A DNA stretch of 64,000 nt. Origin: Chrysoporthe austroafricana. Lineage: Eukaryota; Ascomycota; Sordariomycetes; Diaporthales; Cryphonectriaceae. Shown here in pieces: positions 47,726 to 59,725 of the stretch (the stretch's first letter is position 1; every line of letters starts with the position of its first letter). Where the stretch lies: NCBI GenBank assembly GCA_001051155.2, contig JYIP02000002.1:1867583-1931582 (forward strand), given 5' to 3'. Position numbers and translations under genes: made by a program. The notes below the pieces were generated by a model that was given only the letters and a program-made list of their open reading frames with translations, had not been told where the DNA came from and made no database searches.

Positions 47726-48764
47726 CCTAAGCTTTCAGGCACTTCAGAACCTCTAAGCTACGTGAAAGGACCCGATGGACTCTAGAAGCAAATGAGCAAA
47801 CAGCGACCGCGGTGCACAGCAATCGCCGAACACGGGGGGTCGTGGATGTATTCTTTCATGGGCTTGGAACGCCAGCTATCATCCAGGCACTGTATATTAG
47901 CGTGTTGGCCAGTGTTTTGTCTTCAGGAAGCCAGAGAATGTCTTTTTTTTTTTTTTTTTCAAGGCTGCAGCATAGCTCAGGAGTCAGGGTACTAGCAGCA
48001 GCATCTGAAACGGTGCAGGTACGGTTCGGTATGATGGGTACCCAGTGTTCGGCTGTATGCACGAAAGTATCATGTAATTTGTCCTCATAAGCACCTGGTT
48101 TAGTCTTCACGCGGGTTCCACCCTGTCCCAGCCTCGCCCATCTGTTGTCTTGCATGCCTCAAAAACCTGATCGCCTCTCTCGATGCTGACGCGTCTCCGG
48201 CTCATCTTCGCCGGCAGACTCGCAGGTTGTATTCCGTAACATGCTTTTAGATTCGACTCTTCTGTATCGAGACAACTGTATCGAGAGCCTGTTCTCTTTC
48301 TCGCGTCGTCGCCTCGGTCGTAGAAGCCAGTGAGGTAATTGAATACTTCTGTCAAGGTGGTCTAGTCTATGCATACTGACATGCTGACATGCCCTTGGCG
48401 GCGTCAGCAGCTCTTTGATGTTGGGCTCAAGCCCCCGAAGGAGGAGTTTTGGTGCCACGTCGTGGCCATGGAGGCTCACAGACTCTTGCTGGTATGGCTT
48501 TTTCACTGCGCGGTGAAGATTCCCATTGAATTGTGAGGTCCCGAACGCTTTCTGATCTTACCGTATACCTGGACTCGGATGACCGGCCGGTCTGACGTGT
48601 GCAGCCCTTTCCCGACAGAAGGTTGAGGTAGACGCGCTGGACACACCCAAGCTGGACATATCTCGAGGTTACAGCGGCGCCGTCTCAAGACTCCTCGCCC
48701 TTGTTTAATTTTTCGTAGAAATTACTGGCAACTGCCTTGCCTCCAGGTCAAGCACGTTACAAGT
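47726..48764. other. Intergenic region
   Basis: There are 1.04 kb without a supported gene, between convergent coding ends. A T-run of about 18 nt lies near 47943-47960. Several Arg-rich frames on the minus strand have no family resemblance and are left out. Confidence 0.35.
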
Positions 48765-49640
48765 CTAATTGGCCGCAGTCTTGTTCATACCACCCTCATC
48801 GCTGTCCGAAGTCGACGTCTTCTTACCGTGGTGTGCTTGGCTGCCAGGGTCCGGCACGTAATTATCAGGACGGTTATTCTCCGAGGACATATGGGCCGAA
48901 TTGTACTTGCGGAACGCGCTCTCGACTAGCACCCCGATATCCCTCCTATCCCTCCCGATAATCCCCGTGACCAGCAGCGCCTCCGTCTCCTCGATCCACT
49001 CCTGCAGCTTGCGGAACTCCGTCTCGTCCTTATGCAGCCTCTCAGGCAAGCCCTGGCCCTTCAGCAGCGCAAGGACGCCCGCGATCACGGTGTTGATGGC
49101 GCCCAGGACGGTGATGGGCACAGTGTACCGCGAGGCGTTGGGGCCGAGAGCCGTCAGCGTGGCGCCGATGACGATCTGCGTGAAGTGGATGAAGTTCAGC
49201 AGCCACGACATGACAAAGTGCTGCGCCTTCCGCCGCCGCCTCGCCTGCAGCACGTTCTCGTATATCCCCGTCGGCTCGCGCAGGCCCTGCTCCGCGGCCC
49301 CCGGCCGTCTCGACGGGGCCGCCAGGTCGCTGTTGATCCCGATCGCGCGCCGGAACACCATGAGCGGCTCGTCGGTGTTCTCGCGTATGTGCAGGCCGAT
49401 GGGCTGGCTCCACTGAATGTTGGTGCTGGCCTTGGGGAGCTTGGGGTTGGTCGGCGTGGGGTTGTCGGCGGAGTGCGTGACGAGGTTGAGGCCGGACGTC
49501 GTCAGCTTGGTGCTCGTCGCTCCCGCGCTCCCGTTTGACGCCGGCGCCGGTGGCGTTCGCGGTCTGGCGGTAGTGATGCCGTTGCCCGAGACTGGCGGCG
49601 TTTTCTCCGTCCCTGGGGACGGAGGCGTTGCTTTCTCCAT
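48765..49640 (-). CDS. Fungal SLATT-domain membrane protein
   Basis: Single exon, 291 residues. The N-terminal 95 residues are Pro/Ser/Thr-rich and low complexity. A basic segment (LQARRRRKAQHF) precedes two hydrophobic helices (WLLNFIHFTQIVIGATLTAL and YTVPITVLGAINTVIAGVLALL). These are followed by KGQGLPERLHKDETEFRKLQ and an amphipathic helix. This order is typical of the fungal SLATT family (SMODS and SLOG-associating 2TM effector domain). In bacteria SLATT proteins are proposed pore-forming effectors of nucleotide-signalled defence; in fungi the role is unknown. The C-terminal tail is Asn/Asp/Ser-rich. Confidence 0.82.
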   Translation of the reverse strand: MEKATPPSPGTEKTPPVSGNGITTARPRTPPAPASNGSAGATSTKLTTSGLNLVTHSADNPTPTNPKLPKASTNIQWSQPIGLHIRENTDEPLMVFRRAIGINSDLAAPSRRPGAAEQGLREPTGIYENVLQARRRRKAQHFVMSWLLNFIHFTQIVIGATLTALGPNASRYTVPITVLGAINTVIAGVLALLKGQGLPERLHKDETEFRKLQEWIEETEALLVTGIIGRDRRDIGVLVESAFRKYNSAHMSSENNRPDNYVPDPGSQAHHGKKTSTSDSDEGGMNKTAAN

Positions 49641-51154
49641 TGTGGTGTCGATCGACTCCGCCCAGGAACAAGTTTGTGTAAAGTCTCCCAGGAGTGATGA
49701 CCCCTGAGGCCGTGGGTCGCGAGGCCACGACTACGAAACGCGTTTTGAGAACCCAGGGAGCGCAGAAGTGCTGCAAGAGAGGAGGGCGCGCCGGGCGTGT
49801 CTGCGCGGTGCCCGACAACTTATAGCTGACAACCTCTCTCGTTGAAGTCGCCCGCCGGCTGAGGTGAGAAGAGCGCCAGGAATCCAAACGGCCTGGTGGG
49901 ATGGAGGCTACAGGGCGCGCGTACAGGGTGTGGTATGTATCACCTCTGACGCAGTCATCCCCGAGGCATGGAAGCGCAGACGCGAGTTTTATGACCTCGT
50001 CACCAACAGGCTGACCAGGCGACCACCCGGAAGGATCCTACAACTGCAGCTTCTCAGCCGCCGCCATACTCATTCAGTCTTACCCCGTACATGTTGAGCC
50101 CGCCCTGCATGTGGCGGCGCATAGGATCTGTTGGGCTCCACAAGCACTGCTACGCCCCGAGCCTTATCTCTCGAGTACGCGGTGGAGGACTCCATCGCAT
50201 ATGCGACTGAAGGTGTGACTGGCGACTGGCCGGGGCAGTCGGGGTTGGACGGACGTTCACTCCTGCGGTTGGTTCTAGCACGGGCGCAAGGAGGTGGATC
50301 CTTCGGTTGACGGCTCAGCAGCAGACTATTGCTTTTATCGAACCTACAGTCCGACGGCTCCAGATCGACTGGTCGTGCTGACAGGTCACGTCACCAGGGT
50401 GAGGACTCTGCAAACGAGCTGCAGCAGTCATGTCGGCAACATCGTGAGGTGAGGCGATGGAGGGATGGCAGAGGGAGTACTGCATTGGTCGCTGGACAAT
50501 GTTCAGGGGTCACTCCTGAGTGGCTCTTACTACTACCTACTGAGTACTACGCATGCACTGGTACTACGGTACTATGTCAACCAGTAAATGAAGTCTCCAC
50601 TGCGTGTGCCGGAGTTTAAGGCTGCGTCTGTAGTGCCTCCGCTCTGCCGCTGTCACGGCCCGAGCTTCAGCGTTACCTCGTCGTCTCACAGTATCCACAG
50701 TCAGTCGGACGCGATACCTCTTAAGAACGAGGCCCCTCCATGCCTCTGCAATCCTCTCGTCGTCGGCGTACGGTTCTCTGGCGCGATCATCGATTTTTCC
50801 CTGTATCTTAGGGCCTCGCGATCCTCTCCGCAGGCCATGTCGGATGCGTGAGATAGGAGCTCATGTAGGCCTCGACGGATATGTTATGTGGACATTTCTG
50901 TTGGAGGAGCCTCACCGGCACCAGTTCTGTGGGCATCCCTCCGGCCAACGGTCTGTTGCACTGACTTCGGAATCCCACGGAAGTTCTCTTTCAAGGCAGA
51001 GTGTTCAAAAGTACACGTACGAATGCGCATTTACAACGCAACGCTACATCATCGTGAATCTAAATCTATGGAATTGCTATCACGTAAGATACTTTACAGC
51101 CTTGCACTGCGGCGACATCTGCTACAATCGTGAAACCCGCACCTGTCGATCTTG
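49641..51154. other. Intergenic region
   Basis: There are 1.5 kb without a supported gene. It includes the promoter of the SLATT gene on the left and the 3' flank of the next minus-strand gene. No repeat or RNA gene was recognised. Confidence 0.35.
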
Positions 51155-52669
51155 CTACTGCACCAGGGCGTAATCAAGGTCGACAAAGCACTTGGCCTTC
51201 CTCCTAACTCTTTTCCTAACCACGGACAGGGTCGGATCGTAAACCGAACGACTCACCGTGTACTTAACCAACCCGGGCACAACCGTCAGCGCGACCGCCG
51301 AGCCAGGTCGCAGCCCGGCCTGCCCGGGCGGCAGGGCGAGCTCCGTCCTCTCGTGGACCATCACGGCGTCCTCCTCCACCCGGCCCTCCGCAATAGGGAT
51401 GAACGGGCCCCATACGCCGTCCGGCGACCGCCTCATCTTGACCGCGAGGTTCTCGGCCGCGGCCACGAGCCGCGCCGTCCGGACGACCAGGCTGTCCCAC
51501 GCCGTCGCGTCGCCGACCATGTACTCCGGCTTGAAGGCGCCCACCCACGTCCACAGGATGTCGAAGATGATCTCGTTGGCCATCCGCTCGCACGCTGCGT
51601 GGCTGACCAGGGTCTCGAACACGAAATTCACTGTATGCTTGCGCCACTCGAAGAAGTTCAGCCGCTTGTTGTAGCACTTGGTGTCGTCGTCTGTGGAGGT
51701 TCCCCACACGCCTGCCCAGGACCAGACCCCGTGTCAGTTATCAGGTCTTCACGAGATACTTGGGGGCGTCGCTTCTTGAGCTCTGGGGATGAAGTACTCA
51801 CGTGTAAGATCATTAATCATCGTCGCGAGCCCCCAACTCTCGGAGAATGTGCGCGTATCGCGGTTGAAAGTCTCGTACGCCCAAGTGACCGAATTGAGGG
51901 AGAAGAATTGCTTGTCGAGGATGTTCCATATCGCAAGCTCGAACAAGTACGGAGCATACCGCGGGCTCTGGCACATCGGGAGGGCTAGATGCGTGAGGTG
52001 TTCGAGAGCAAGGTACGGAAAGTCCACCGGGTTCACGTTGGAAGGCAGGTTGTCGGCGAGGACATCCCGCACGTAAGCCGCGATCAGGCCCTCCAGCTGA
52101 GCCCAGTCGTCAAGGATCTCCCTATCCTCCGTGAAGCGCAGGTGTCCCTCATCGTCGGGGCTGACGGCCCTATTGACCGGAGCGGGTAGCGGGGAGTCAT
52201 CGGCTGCAGGGGCAGACGATGCCAGCGCCCGCGAAGGTCTAGGCGACAGAGGGACTGCCAGCGGCGAGCTGGATGTTAGAGCACGGCGAGAACCTCCGCC
52301 AGCTTGTTGCGGCCCCGCCGTGCCTCGCCTGGGACCTGCGGCTGGAGAACCCTGCCGCCGTGCTTTGCTAGCGGTCGATTTTGCCGGCGGTCCTAGTCTT
52401 CTCATGCTACGGCTCCGCGGGCTTCCACGTCCACGACCCGGTCCGCCTCCGCCTCGACGTGGCCCCGGTGACCCTCGTGATTGATGCGAGCTGACCCCCG
52501 CGCGCAGCTCGACTGGGTTGTCGCCCCCAGCTAGCTCGTTCAGCTCGTCTGCGGATAACTCGTCGATTGGAGTCAAGACGCGTGTTCGTTTCGGCTGGTT
52601 CTGTCTATCCTCGAGGCGACTGCGCTTTCGGATGGTAGACTGGTGGCCGATGGATGGTGATGAGGCCAT
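51155..52669 (-). CDS. Uncharacterised protein with Arg/Gly/Pro-rich N-terminus and a globular C-terminal half
   Basis: Two exons joined in frame by an intron with a GTGAGT donor at about 51801 and a GGCAG acceptor near 51712. The first 150 residues are low complexity, with basic patches (RKRSRLEDRQNQPKRTRV) and RG/GP-rich runs (GGGGPGRGRGSPRSRSMRR), suggesting nuclear or RNA/DNA association. The second half is well folded-looking, with Trp- and Phe-rich helices (DDWAQLEGLIAAYVRDVL; WGLATMINDLT; FEWRKHTVNFVFETLVS). It ends in a basic RKRVRRKAK tract. No family was recognised. Confidence 0.72.
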
Positions 52670-53907
52670 GATGCCTCTGCGTTGTCTTCAGATGGATGGG
52701 ATCAGTACAGAACTCTCGTCCAATGTGTTGAACCAGACTGAACCTCAGACGAATTCAAGAGCAGCTTACACACTGGACTGATATAATTTTGCGCCGTTAT
52801 TATAGCGGTTGAAAGAAGAACGAGTGTAGATAACCGCATCCGGCTCTCACCAGCGGCACCCGCACTACCAACAAAGACTGTCGAGTCTGCCGTCAACAAA
52901 GGGGCGTTGTCCTGAGCTTCATTGTCAATATCCATGCTCTCAATGTTGTAGACTGGGTTCGCGTCAGGGCAATTTCAGCCTGCCCACAGTTTGGGGCTAT
53001 GTAGTAGACGGGATGTGTGCTCAAATTCAGGTTGTGCTATAAGTCTGGGACCTACGTGATGGACGGTCCACCTAATATTAGAAGTAGATGATTGCCCATA
53101 GACCCTTAATTGGCGGTAAGAAATTTAACTCAACGATAAGAGGTGAAAATAAACTTAAATGAATATGCTAGCAAAATGTTCCTATCTTCCTATGTCCAGC
53201 TCAAAACATCGGTTCAGGTATCTAGGCAGTCTTCAGATTCCCAAAAGCCTCACTGCCGCACTATAGTGTCCAGTGCTAACCTAGACTCGGCATCAACGCC
53301 ATACAGGAAAGCATGACAGAGCTCAGGCTTAATTCGCGCCACAACAACCATTACAAACAACAACATTTCTGGGACGTTTCTCAGGTTTGGAGGATTGTGG
53401 AGCAGCGACGACAGCACGTTCTTCCTCTCTGTCAGCGTTTTTTCAACTTTACCCTCCCCAAATTCAGCTGCAGCACCCTGATCTCACTCAAGGCCGTCTG
53501 TCAAACAACTTTTCCAAACCTACTTCTCTGGCACGTGAGTTCAGCTGTTGATGAACTGTTTCTACTCCTGCAACCCTCAGAAGGCACTGCATTTGAAACT
53601 CGATACTTGACATGGATCTCTTCTCTTTCTTTTGAAGATCCTGACATATTGCCCACCACTCTCTTCTCCCAGGACGCCGCGTGCTTCCATAAGCATTTTC
53701 ACCGCCCAAGTCAGCAGGCTCCTCGTTTCAGTGATTCTCATCATTCGACCTGCCTCAACACCAGCTTTCAGTCGAAACTCATTTCGTTTTGGACCCTGTG
53801 TACAGCCTCGGCGGTACCTTCAATCCCATTCTTTTCTGAAAATATCCTGCCTTCCCCTTGTTCAGTGTCCCTCGTCAGTCTCATTAACTCTTCGCCCAGC
53901 AAGCACC
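52670..53907. other. Divergent intergenic region
   Basis: There are 1.24 kb upstream of both the minus-strand protein and the Hsp70-like gene. The part from about 53300 to 53907 is C/T-rich and looks like the transcribed leader and promoter of the Hsp70-like gene. The open frame in it has no homology that I recognise. Confidence 0.4.
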
Positions 53908-56427
53908 ATGGACAGCGACTCTCAAAGCGATATGGAGAGGCTCGACAATTACGTGTCACCCCTTGAGCTGAAACCAAAAGCGCCTATGACGCCGTCCAAA
54001 AAGAAACGCGTCAACCCATCTGATGATACTGGCAAACCGGCTACGAAACGCACACCTACCTCGGTCAAGCGGGACAGAGCTGGTCTGAAAGCCAAGACGG
54101 CCAAGAGTGCCCCGAAGATTATCTGTGGTCTCGACTTTGGCACGACGTGAGTTCTGTATTCCTCCGTATTGTTCTCTCACCATTGCAGTCTGACATCGTC
54201 TACAGCTTCTCCGGCCTGGCTTTTACCTGGGCCGACAAGCTTGACCAGATTACCGTTCTCATGAACGTGGACGATAGCAATCAGGACAACCCCAAGGTTC
54301 CATCTATCATCAATTTTGATGCACGGGACGTCCGAAAGAATCCAACTTGGGGTAACAAAGCCAAGGGAGCCTCACGGGCTCTTGAGTGGTTCAAGCTGCT
54401 ACTCGTGGATGAGGACGACCTTCCTGAGGATGTTCGCTCTTCTGAACACGTCCAAAAGGCGCGCAATCTCCTAAATGATCTTAACAAGACTCCTGAGGAA
54501 GTTATCGGTGACTATCTCAAGGGCTTTTGGAACAACTGTGTGGAGAAAATGAAAATTGAAGTCTCGCAAGCTACGGTAGACAACTCGCGCTTTCACGTTG
54601 TCATTACTTTGCCAGCTATCTGTACGTATTTCTTGAAAGAGCAGTAGCGGCCTCGCTCCTTCTCTACGTCTAGAAGCTGCTACAAGGCGTATCCTGACTT
54701 TTGACTCACATTCAGGGCCTGATTATGCTCGACACCGTATGCGAGCTGCTGTGCAGACTGCCGGGATACTCGACAAGCGCCCTGGAGTCGGAGACACAAT
54801 ACTCACCTTCGTTTCCGAGCCTGAGGCTGCTGCTTTGGCGACTTTGAAGCGAATTGATGGACGATGTGACATTGAGGTCAGTATCACTTCCCATGGTCGA
54901 ACACTTTCTCATTCTGAGCTTATATTAGGCCGGTGACAGTTTCATTGTCTGCGACTGTGGTGGTGGCACTGTCGACATCATCAGTTACAAGGTAACCAGT
55001 ACCGAGCCCATGACCGTCCAAGAGGTGGTGAAGGGAGCAGGTAGGTATCGCGTATCTTAACCCGGTCCAAGCGGAATCTGCGGCTAAGCATATCATAGGT
55101 GCACTCTGCGGTGCGGTCTTTCTCAACGATCGCTTCGTGACATGGCTCAAGAGTCAAGTCAACCAGATTAGACCTGGTGCGTGGGATAAGATCCAGCCGG
55201 CAGAGCTACAAAAGATATTGAGCGACGATTGGGAGGAGATTCGCAACCAGTTCCTGAGCAACGCAGAGGACTTTACTATACGCTACCCAGTCAGCCTGAT
55301 CGCCCGTCTCATTGGTCAACAAGACTTCAGTGGCGGCCTTCCCACGTTTACAATCACCTCTGCCGAGCTACGGGAAGTCTTCAAGCCCGTGGTCGAAAAG
55401 ATCAAGTCCCTGATCTACGGCCAAATTGGTGCAGTGTTCAGCAAAGAGTTTGAGGATCCCAAGGTGAGCTGGACCACTCATAAACTACTAGTGTAGGCAT
55501 CTAATGTCAACAATCCAGTACGTTATTCTTGTCGGAGGCTTCGGTCGATGCAAGTACCTCTACGAGTACCTGAAGACTCAAGTTCGTGGTGTGGAGGTGC
55601 TTCAGTCCCAAGGTGCTGAGCCGTAAGTATCCTGCCTGTTCCCACACTTTGACGAAGCTTTGCCGACATACCATAGCTGGACTGCGATTGCGCGAGGCGC
55701 CGTCATACACGGCATGGCTGTCGAGAAAATGGATTCTAGGTTTGTGGTCGAGGTTGGCTCCAGGATCTCACGTGCTTCATACGGCATTATCTGCCAGGAG
55801 ACATGGGATGAGGAGAAGCATCTGCTTGAAGACAAGTTCTGGGATGCAGACCAGCAGAGCTGGAAGGCCAAATCACAAATGAAATGTAAGAGTGTTCCCA
55901 GCCCACCCTACCTACAACATTTGAGGGGTATTACAAGAGTCAGGGTGCTACTATATATTACCATGACGCAATTTATTGGAAACTTGCTGACAGGAAAGTT
56001 AATAGGGCTGGTGCGAGAGGTACGACTACAGTCCTGGGTTGACCCGTAATATTTCGCACGCATGCTAACCAGCCAACAGGGCGAAGACGTAATGGTCAAC
56101 CGAAAGTTCCGACACAACTTCTACAAGATTCTCGAGGAGCAGCCTGAGACTCTGTCTACGACCATTTGGATGTCCAGGACCTCACCTCCTCCATCGCGGA
56201 AGGACGGAACCGTTGTTAAACACTCCGAGGTGAAGTGGACTACCAAATTCGACATGGGTCTTCTGCCCATTTTCATCAACAACATCGGAAAACAATTGTG
56301 GCAGCTGGATTTTGCGGCAGAGATGAGATGCAGTGGAGGATCCACAGAGTTTACCATTCTTCACAATGGGAGGCGACAGGCTGCTAAGAACGTCTCCGTC
56401 GAGTTTCACGACCACGCAGACATTTGA
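53908..56427 (+). CDS. Hsp70-like (HSPA12-type) ATPase protein
   Basis: Actin-fold ATPase of the divergent fungal Hsp70 family. A basic, Lys/Pro-rich N-terminus (TPSKKKRVNPS) precedes phosphate-1 GLDFGTTFSG. Phosphate-2 VCDCGGGTVDI and the adenosine motif VGGFGRCKYL follow. The canonical substrate-binding domain is replaced by a short beta-rich tail ending at 56427. Exons: 53908-54146, 54206-54621, 54716-54876, 54929-55040, 55099-55463, 55519-55622, 55677-55885, a 14-nt microexon 56006-56019, and 56080-56427. All joins are in frame. Such proteins are numerous in filamentous fungi, often near NLR-type genes; their function is largely unknown. Confidence 0.87.
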
Positions 56428-57298
56428 GCCTTCCGACGCACTGAGCTTTGCACAAGGTACTCAGTCTAGATTCTTAACGCAGCAAGGTGCTCAGTCAAGT
56501 GGCTCTGGGTTGTCATTAGTTTCGTGAGGATGCTCAGCATCAAGGGCATGCAGTTTTGACATCCTGGCGATCATTGACTGAAGAGATCCGAGGTGAATGG
56601 TGGAAGATGGTAGCTGTCTCCTAGCTAAAATGACATGAATATGGACCCTAGATTCTCTTTGTGGGGTCAAATTCTCGTATACCTTCATCTTGGACGTGTG
56701 TGAGGCCCTAGAACTGTTTGTCACGCGTCAATCTCGGTGTTTTGTGAGATGGCAGAGCTTGGGAGCTCACGGAATAGCTCCTCTAGTAAACAGGAGCTGG
56801 CGCCGTTCTGCCGGACCTTTCGCCCAGCCTATCGTCCATACAGTTAGACCTTCTCCTACCTGGCTCTGGTATTTCACTAGACATCTAGGATGTACTTTAT
56901 TATCGTCTCTAAGGTTTCCGTTATCTCCAAACCTGTTCTTACATCCTGGAGTAAGCTGCCACTTTCCAATAGCTCAATTGTCTGTCGTTTCGGTTCTACA
57001 GACGGCTGAATCTTCTCGTAAGCCCTTCTACGCTCGAGACACCCTCCTATTTACCCACTCCTACTGACTAGCCCCTTCCTGCCATCTTCATTCCTTTCAA
57101 GGAAGCAGAGTCGAGTCTCCACAAACCGTTCCTCGCAATCCACTGACCTTCACGGCTCGCATCTGTACCACCAGTCTCGCCCCATCACTAACCTTCTACT
57201 TTTCCACTAGAACTCTTCATCATCTCTGGAATTTTCACCGATCGCCGCTCTCCCGCCCCATTATATGTTCAGTTCTTTCGAATTGGACGTAACTCGTC
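56428..57298. other. Intergenic region
   Basis: There are 870 nt between two plus-strand genes. The right half is C/T-rich and looks like promoter and leader for the next gene. No other feature was seen. Confidence 0.35.
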
Positions 57299-59725
57299 AT
57301 GTCTCCCGAGCCATTCAAGGAGTCGCAGTACGTCTGCCATAATGAGCACCAACAGCGCCAGATGGCCGGTCAACCACAAGCTTCGGTGGGATATCCGCCT
57401 ATCGACGTATCTTCAGGCATTCATACAAGCCAAGGAGAGCAGCTTGAGGGATCTTCAGAACCCATTGACCTCATCAGCGACTCAGAGGACAACAGACGAA
57501 AGCACAGCTCCACGAACGAAAGCCACTCTGAAGCCTCATACAAGCGTGCGAAGCTCGCTGACGATACCCTCGGCATTAATATTTCTCACAAGGCCTTACT
57601 ACCTCAGACCTCTGAGCACGAACGCCTGACTTCCCAGGATCAACATCTCACAGAGAAGCTCGACATACTACGACAGACATCACCTGTAAGGCTGAAGGCT
57701 GAAATACGGAAGCGAGAAATTGTGGAGGCTGAGTTCAAGTCTTTGCAACTGGATTTGAGCTTCACCAAGAGTCAATTGAACGAAACAGAGCGAGACCTCA
57801 AGGAAACGCAGACAAAGTTGACAGAAGAGCAGAAGTAAGCCAACGCACTCAGAGCAGCTTTGCCCAACAAAGATGTAGACCTGTAGCACAAAGCTAATTA
57901 ATTCATCCGTTGTACTTTGCAGAGAGAAGAACACCATCTCCAATCGATTGCGTAATGTCGAGAAATTACTGGCCGAGGCAGCCAGTGAACACAACTTGGT
58001 CGGACAACACCGAGACCAATTACAGAAACTCGTGGAGGAGCAGGAGACAGAGCTGAAGAAAGCAAGAGATATTGCGCAGGGAGATGCAACGAAGCTTCAG
58101 TACTTTGAGGGACTGGACAGAGCCTATGCGATGACCAATTTTCGCTTGGCGACCATAAATAAGGAGTCCCAACAGGCGCATGAGAAGCTCAACAAGAAGT
58201 TCTTGGAAACCAAGAAGAATCTCAGAGAGGCAGAGAAGAGTTTGTCATTGATGAATACCCAAACACGATCATGTGGATGCTGATTAAAATAAAATAATAG
58301 GTCATAAGGCAGAAATATCTCAGCTCGCCTCACAAATCACACAGCTGCAAACAGAGCTGGAGGAGGAAAGTGGAAGCTGGAACGCCTGCAAAGAGAAGCT
58401 ACTTGAGCAACTTCGAGACAGCCAGGGACTGAGCCAACGTCATAATTTTAGGATCTCAGACGACGAGCTCACGAGTTTGTGGAGGGGCCTAAGGCATAAA
58501 ATTGGCCAATTTGTGGACAAACACACTCGTCCAGTCGGCAAGACGGATGAGGTTCTCGATCGTACATGGGCCATATTGTCGCCTAAGGTCGCGGTCTTCC
58601 TTGCCTCGCCTTTTCTGTATACATCTATCTTCGAAGCATACATCTGGCAGTGGTTGATGAATGCAGTATTCAATGAGTACTCCAGCCTTTGGGCTGGTAA
58701 GCTCGGTTCAGCTTTCACTCGCGTGCAAAACCTGGCCCAACGTGAGTCAAATATTCTTCAATCTTGCATCTATAATTTCCGAGCAGTATCTGACATGATA
58801 TGGGACCACAGGCCAACTCCGAGGCTACGACGATGAGCTGTTATCTGAGTTTCATACATGGCGGTCGAACTCCAGCAATATTTTGAGTCGCCTGAGCGAG
58901 CGTACGCATAATTCTCAATCTTATATTAACGAGGTCACCAAACTCGTCGACAGCCTCAAACAGTTTTGTCAACACAGTGACTTCAACCAACGAGATGCCA
59001 CATCGGAGGCAGTCGCGATCGTCGCTGATGCTCGCTCCTTTGATATCACGCGCCGAAAGTTGAAAGCTGAGGTCACGCTCCCCTTCGTGGCCACGCTTGG
59101 AAATGATATGCGCAGTTACAAATTCGGCATCCCCGTCGATCAAAAATTGATGCACGATCAGTTTGAAGAGATGAGCTTCTCAGCTGCTGGCCCTAGACCA
59201 ATCGTCGACTTGATTGTATCTCCGGCACTAGTGAGATATGGCAACAGCGAAGGTGTCGGCTATAACTCTATGACGACTCTTGTTAAGATGGACGTCTTGT
59301 GCGGAATTCCAGACCTCCCATTACTACAGGCGACCCTGGAAGCTACGGAGAAGGAACAAGCTCACTCTTTAACCACAGAGCAGCACATCTCCAGAATGAG
59401 AGACCCCGTTCCCACAAAATATGAACAGCAAGAGCAGCATTGGAATGAGTCAAACACGATAGCCAGCCAGGCTGTCGGTGATGAAGTCAAACCGATCATA
59501 TCTAAGAGCAGTACCCACGACAGTACCAGCGTCACTTCTTCAGGGCGTCCGGTGAGGAAGGCGGCTATAGCAGCCATCGCAAATGCCTCACATGCGAATG
59601 ACGACGATGAGATCACTGGTGGACTGAGTACTGACGAGGACAAGTGCTTGCACAAGCTCTCCAAGTCACGGAAGCGGAGAAAACGAGAGCAAGATGGAGA
59701 CTACAGCCCAAGCAACAAGAGCTAG
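57299..59725 (+). CDS. Coiled-coil protein with SUMO-interacting motif and C-terminal NLS
   Basis: Family not recognised. Exons begin at ATG 57299; introns lie at 57835-57922 (GTAAGC), about 58239-58300 (GTTTGT donor, AATAATAG acceptor) and about 58741-58811 (GTGAGT), all in frame. An early PIDLISDSED matches a SUMO-interacting motif followed by acidic residues. The middle 250 residues are a long charged coiled coil (LKETQTKLTEEQK; KLLAEAASEHNLVGQH; TQLQTELEEES). A globular region with AYIWQWLMNAVFNEY follows. The tail is Ser-rich and acidic, ending with the basic KSRKRRKREQ. A nuclear role is likely but unspecified. Confidence 0.75.

Noticed and set aside
48107..48700. Arg-rich open frames on the minus strand
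   Set aside because: No domain, poor codon pattern, and frames end at random positions.
49042..49887. Long open frame overlapping the SLATT gene in another frame
   Set aside because: It is a shadow of the GC-rich SLATT coding sequence, Arg/His-rich without any family pattern.
53313..53880. Open frame upstream of the Hsp70-like gene
   Set aside because: The C/T-rich sequence looks like a leader; no homology or start context.
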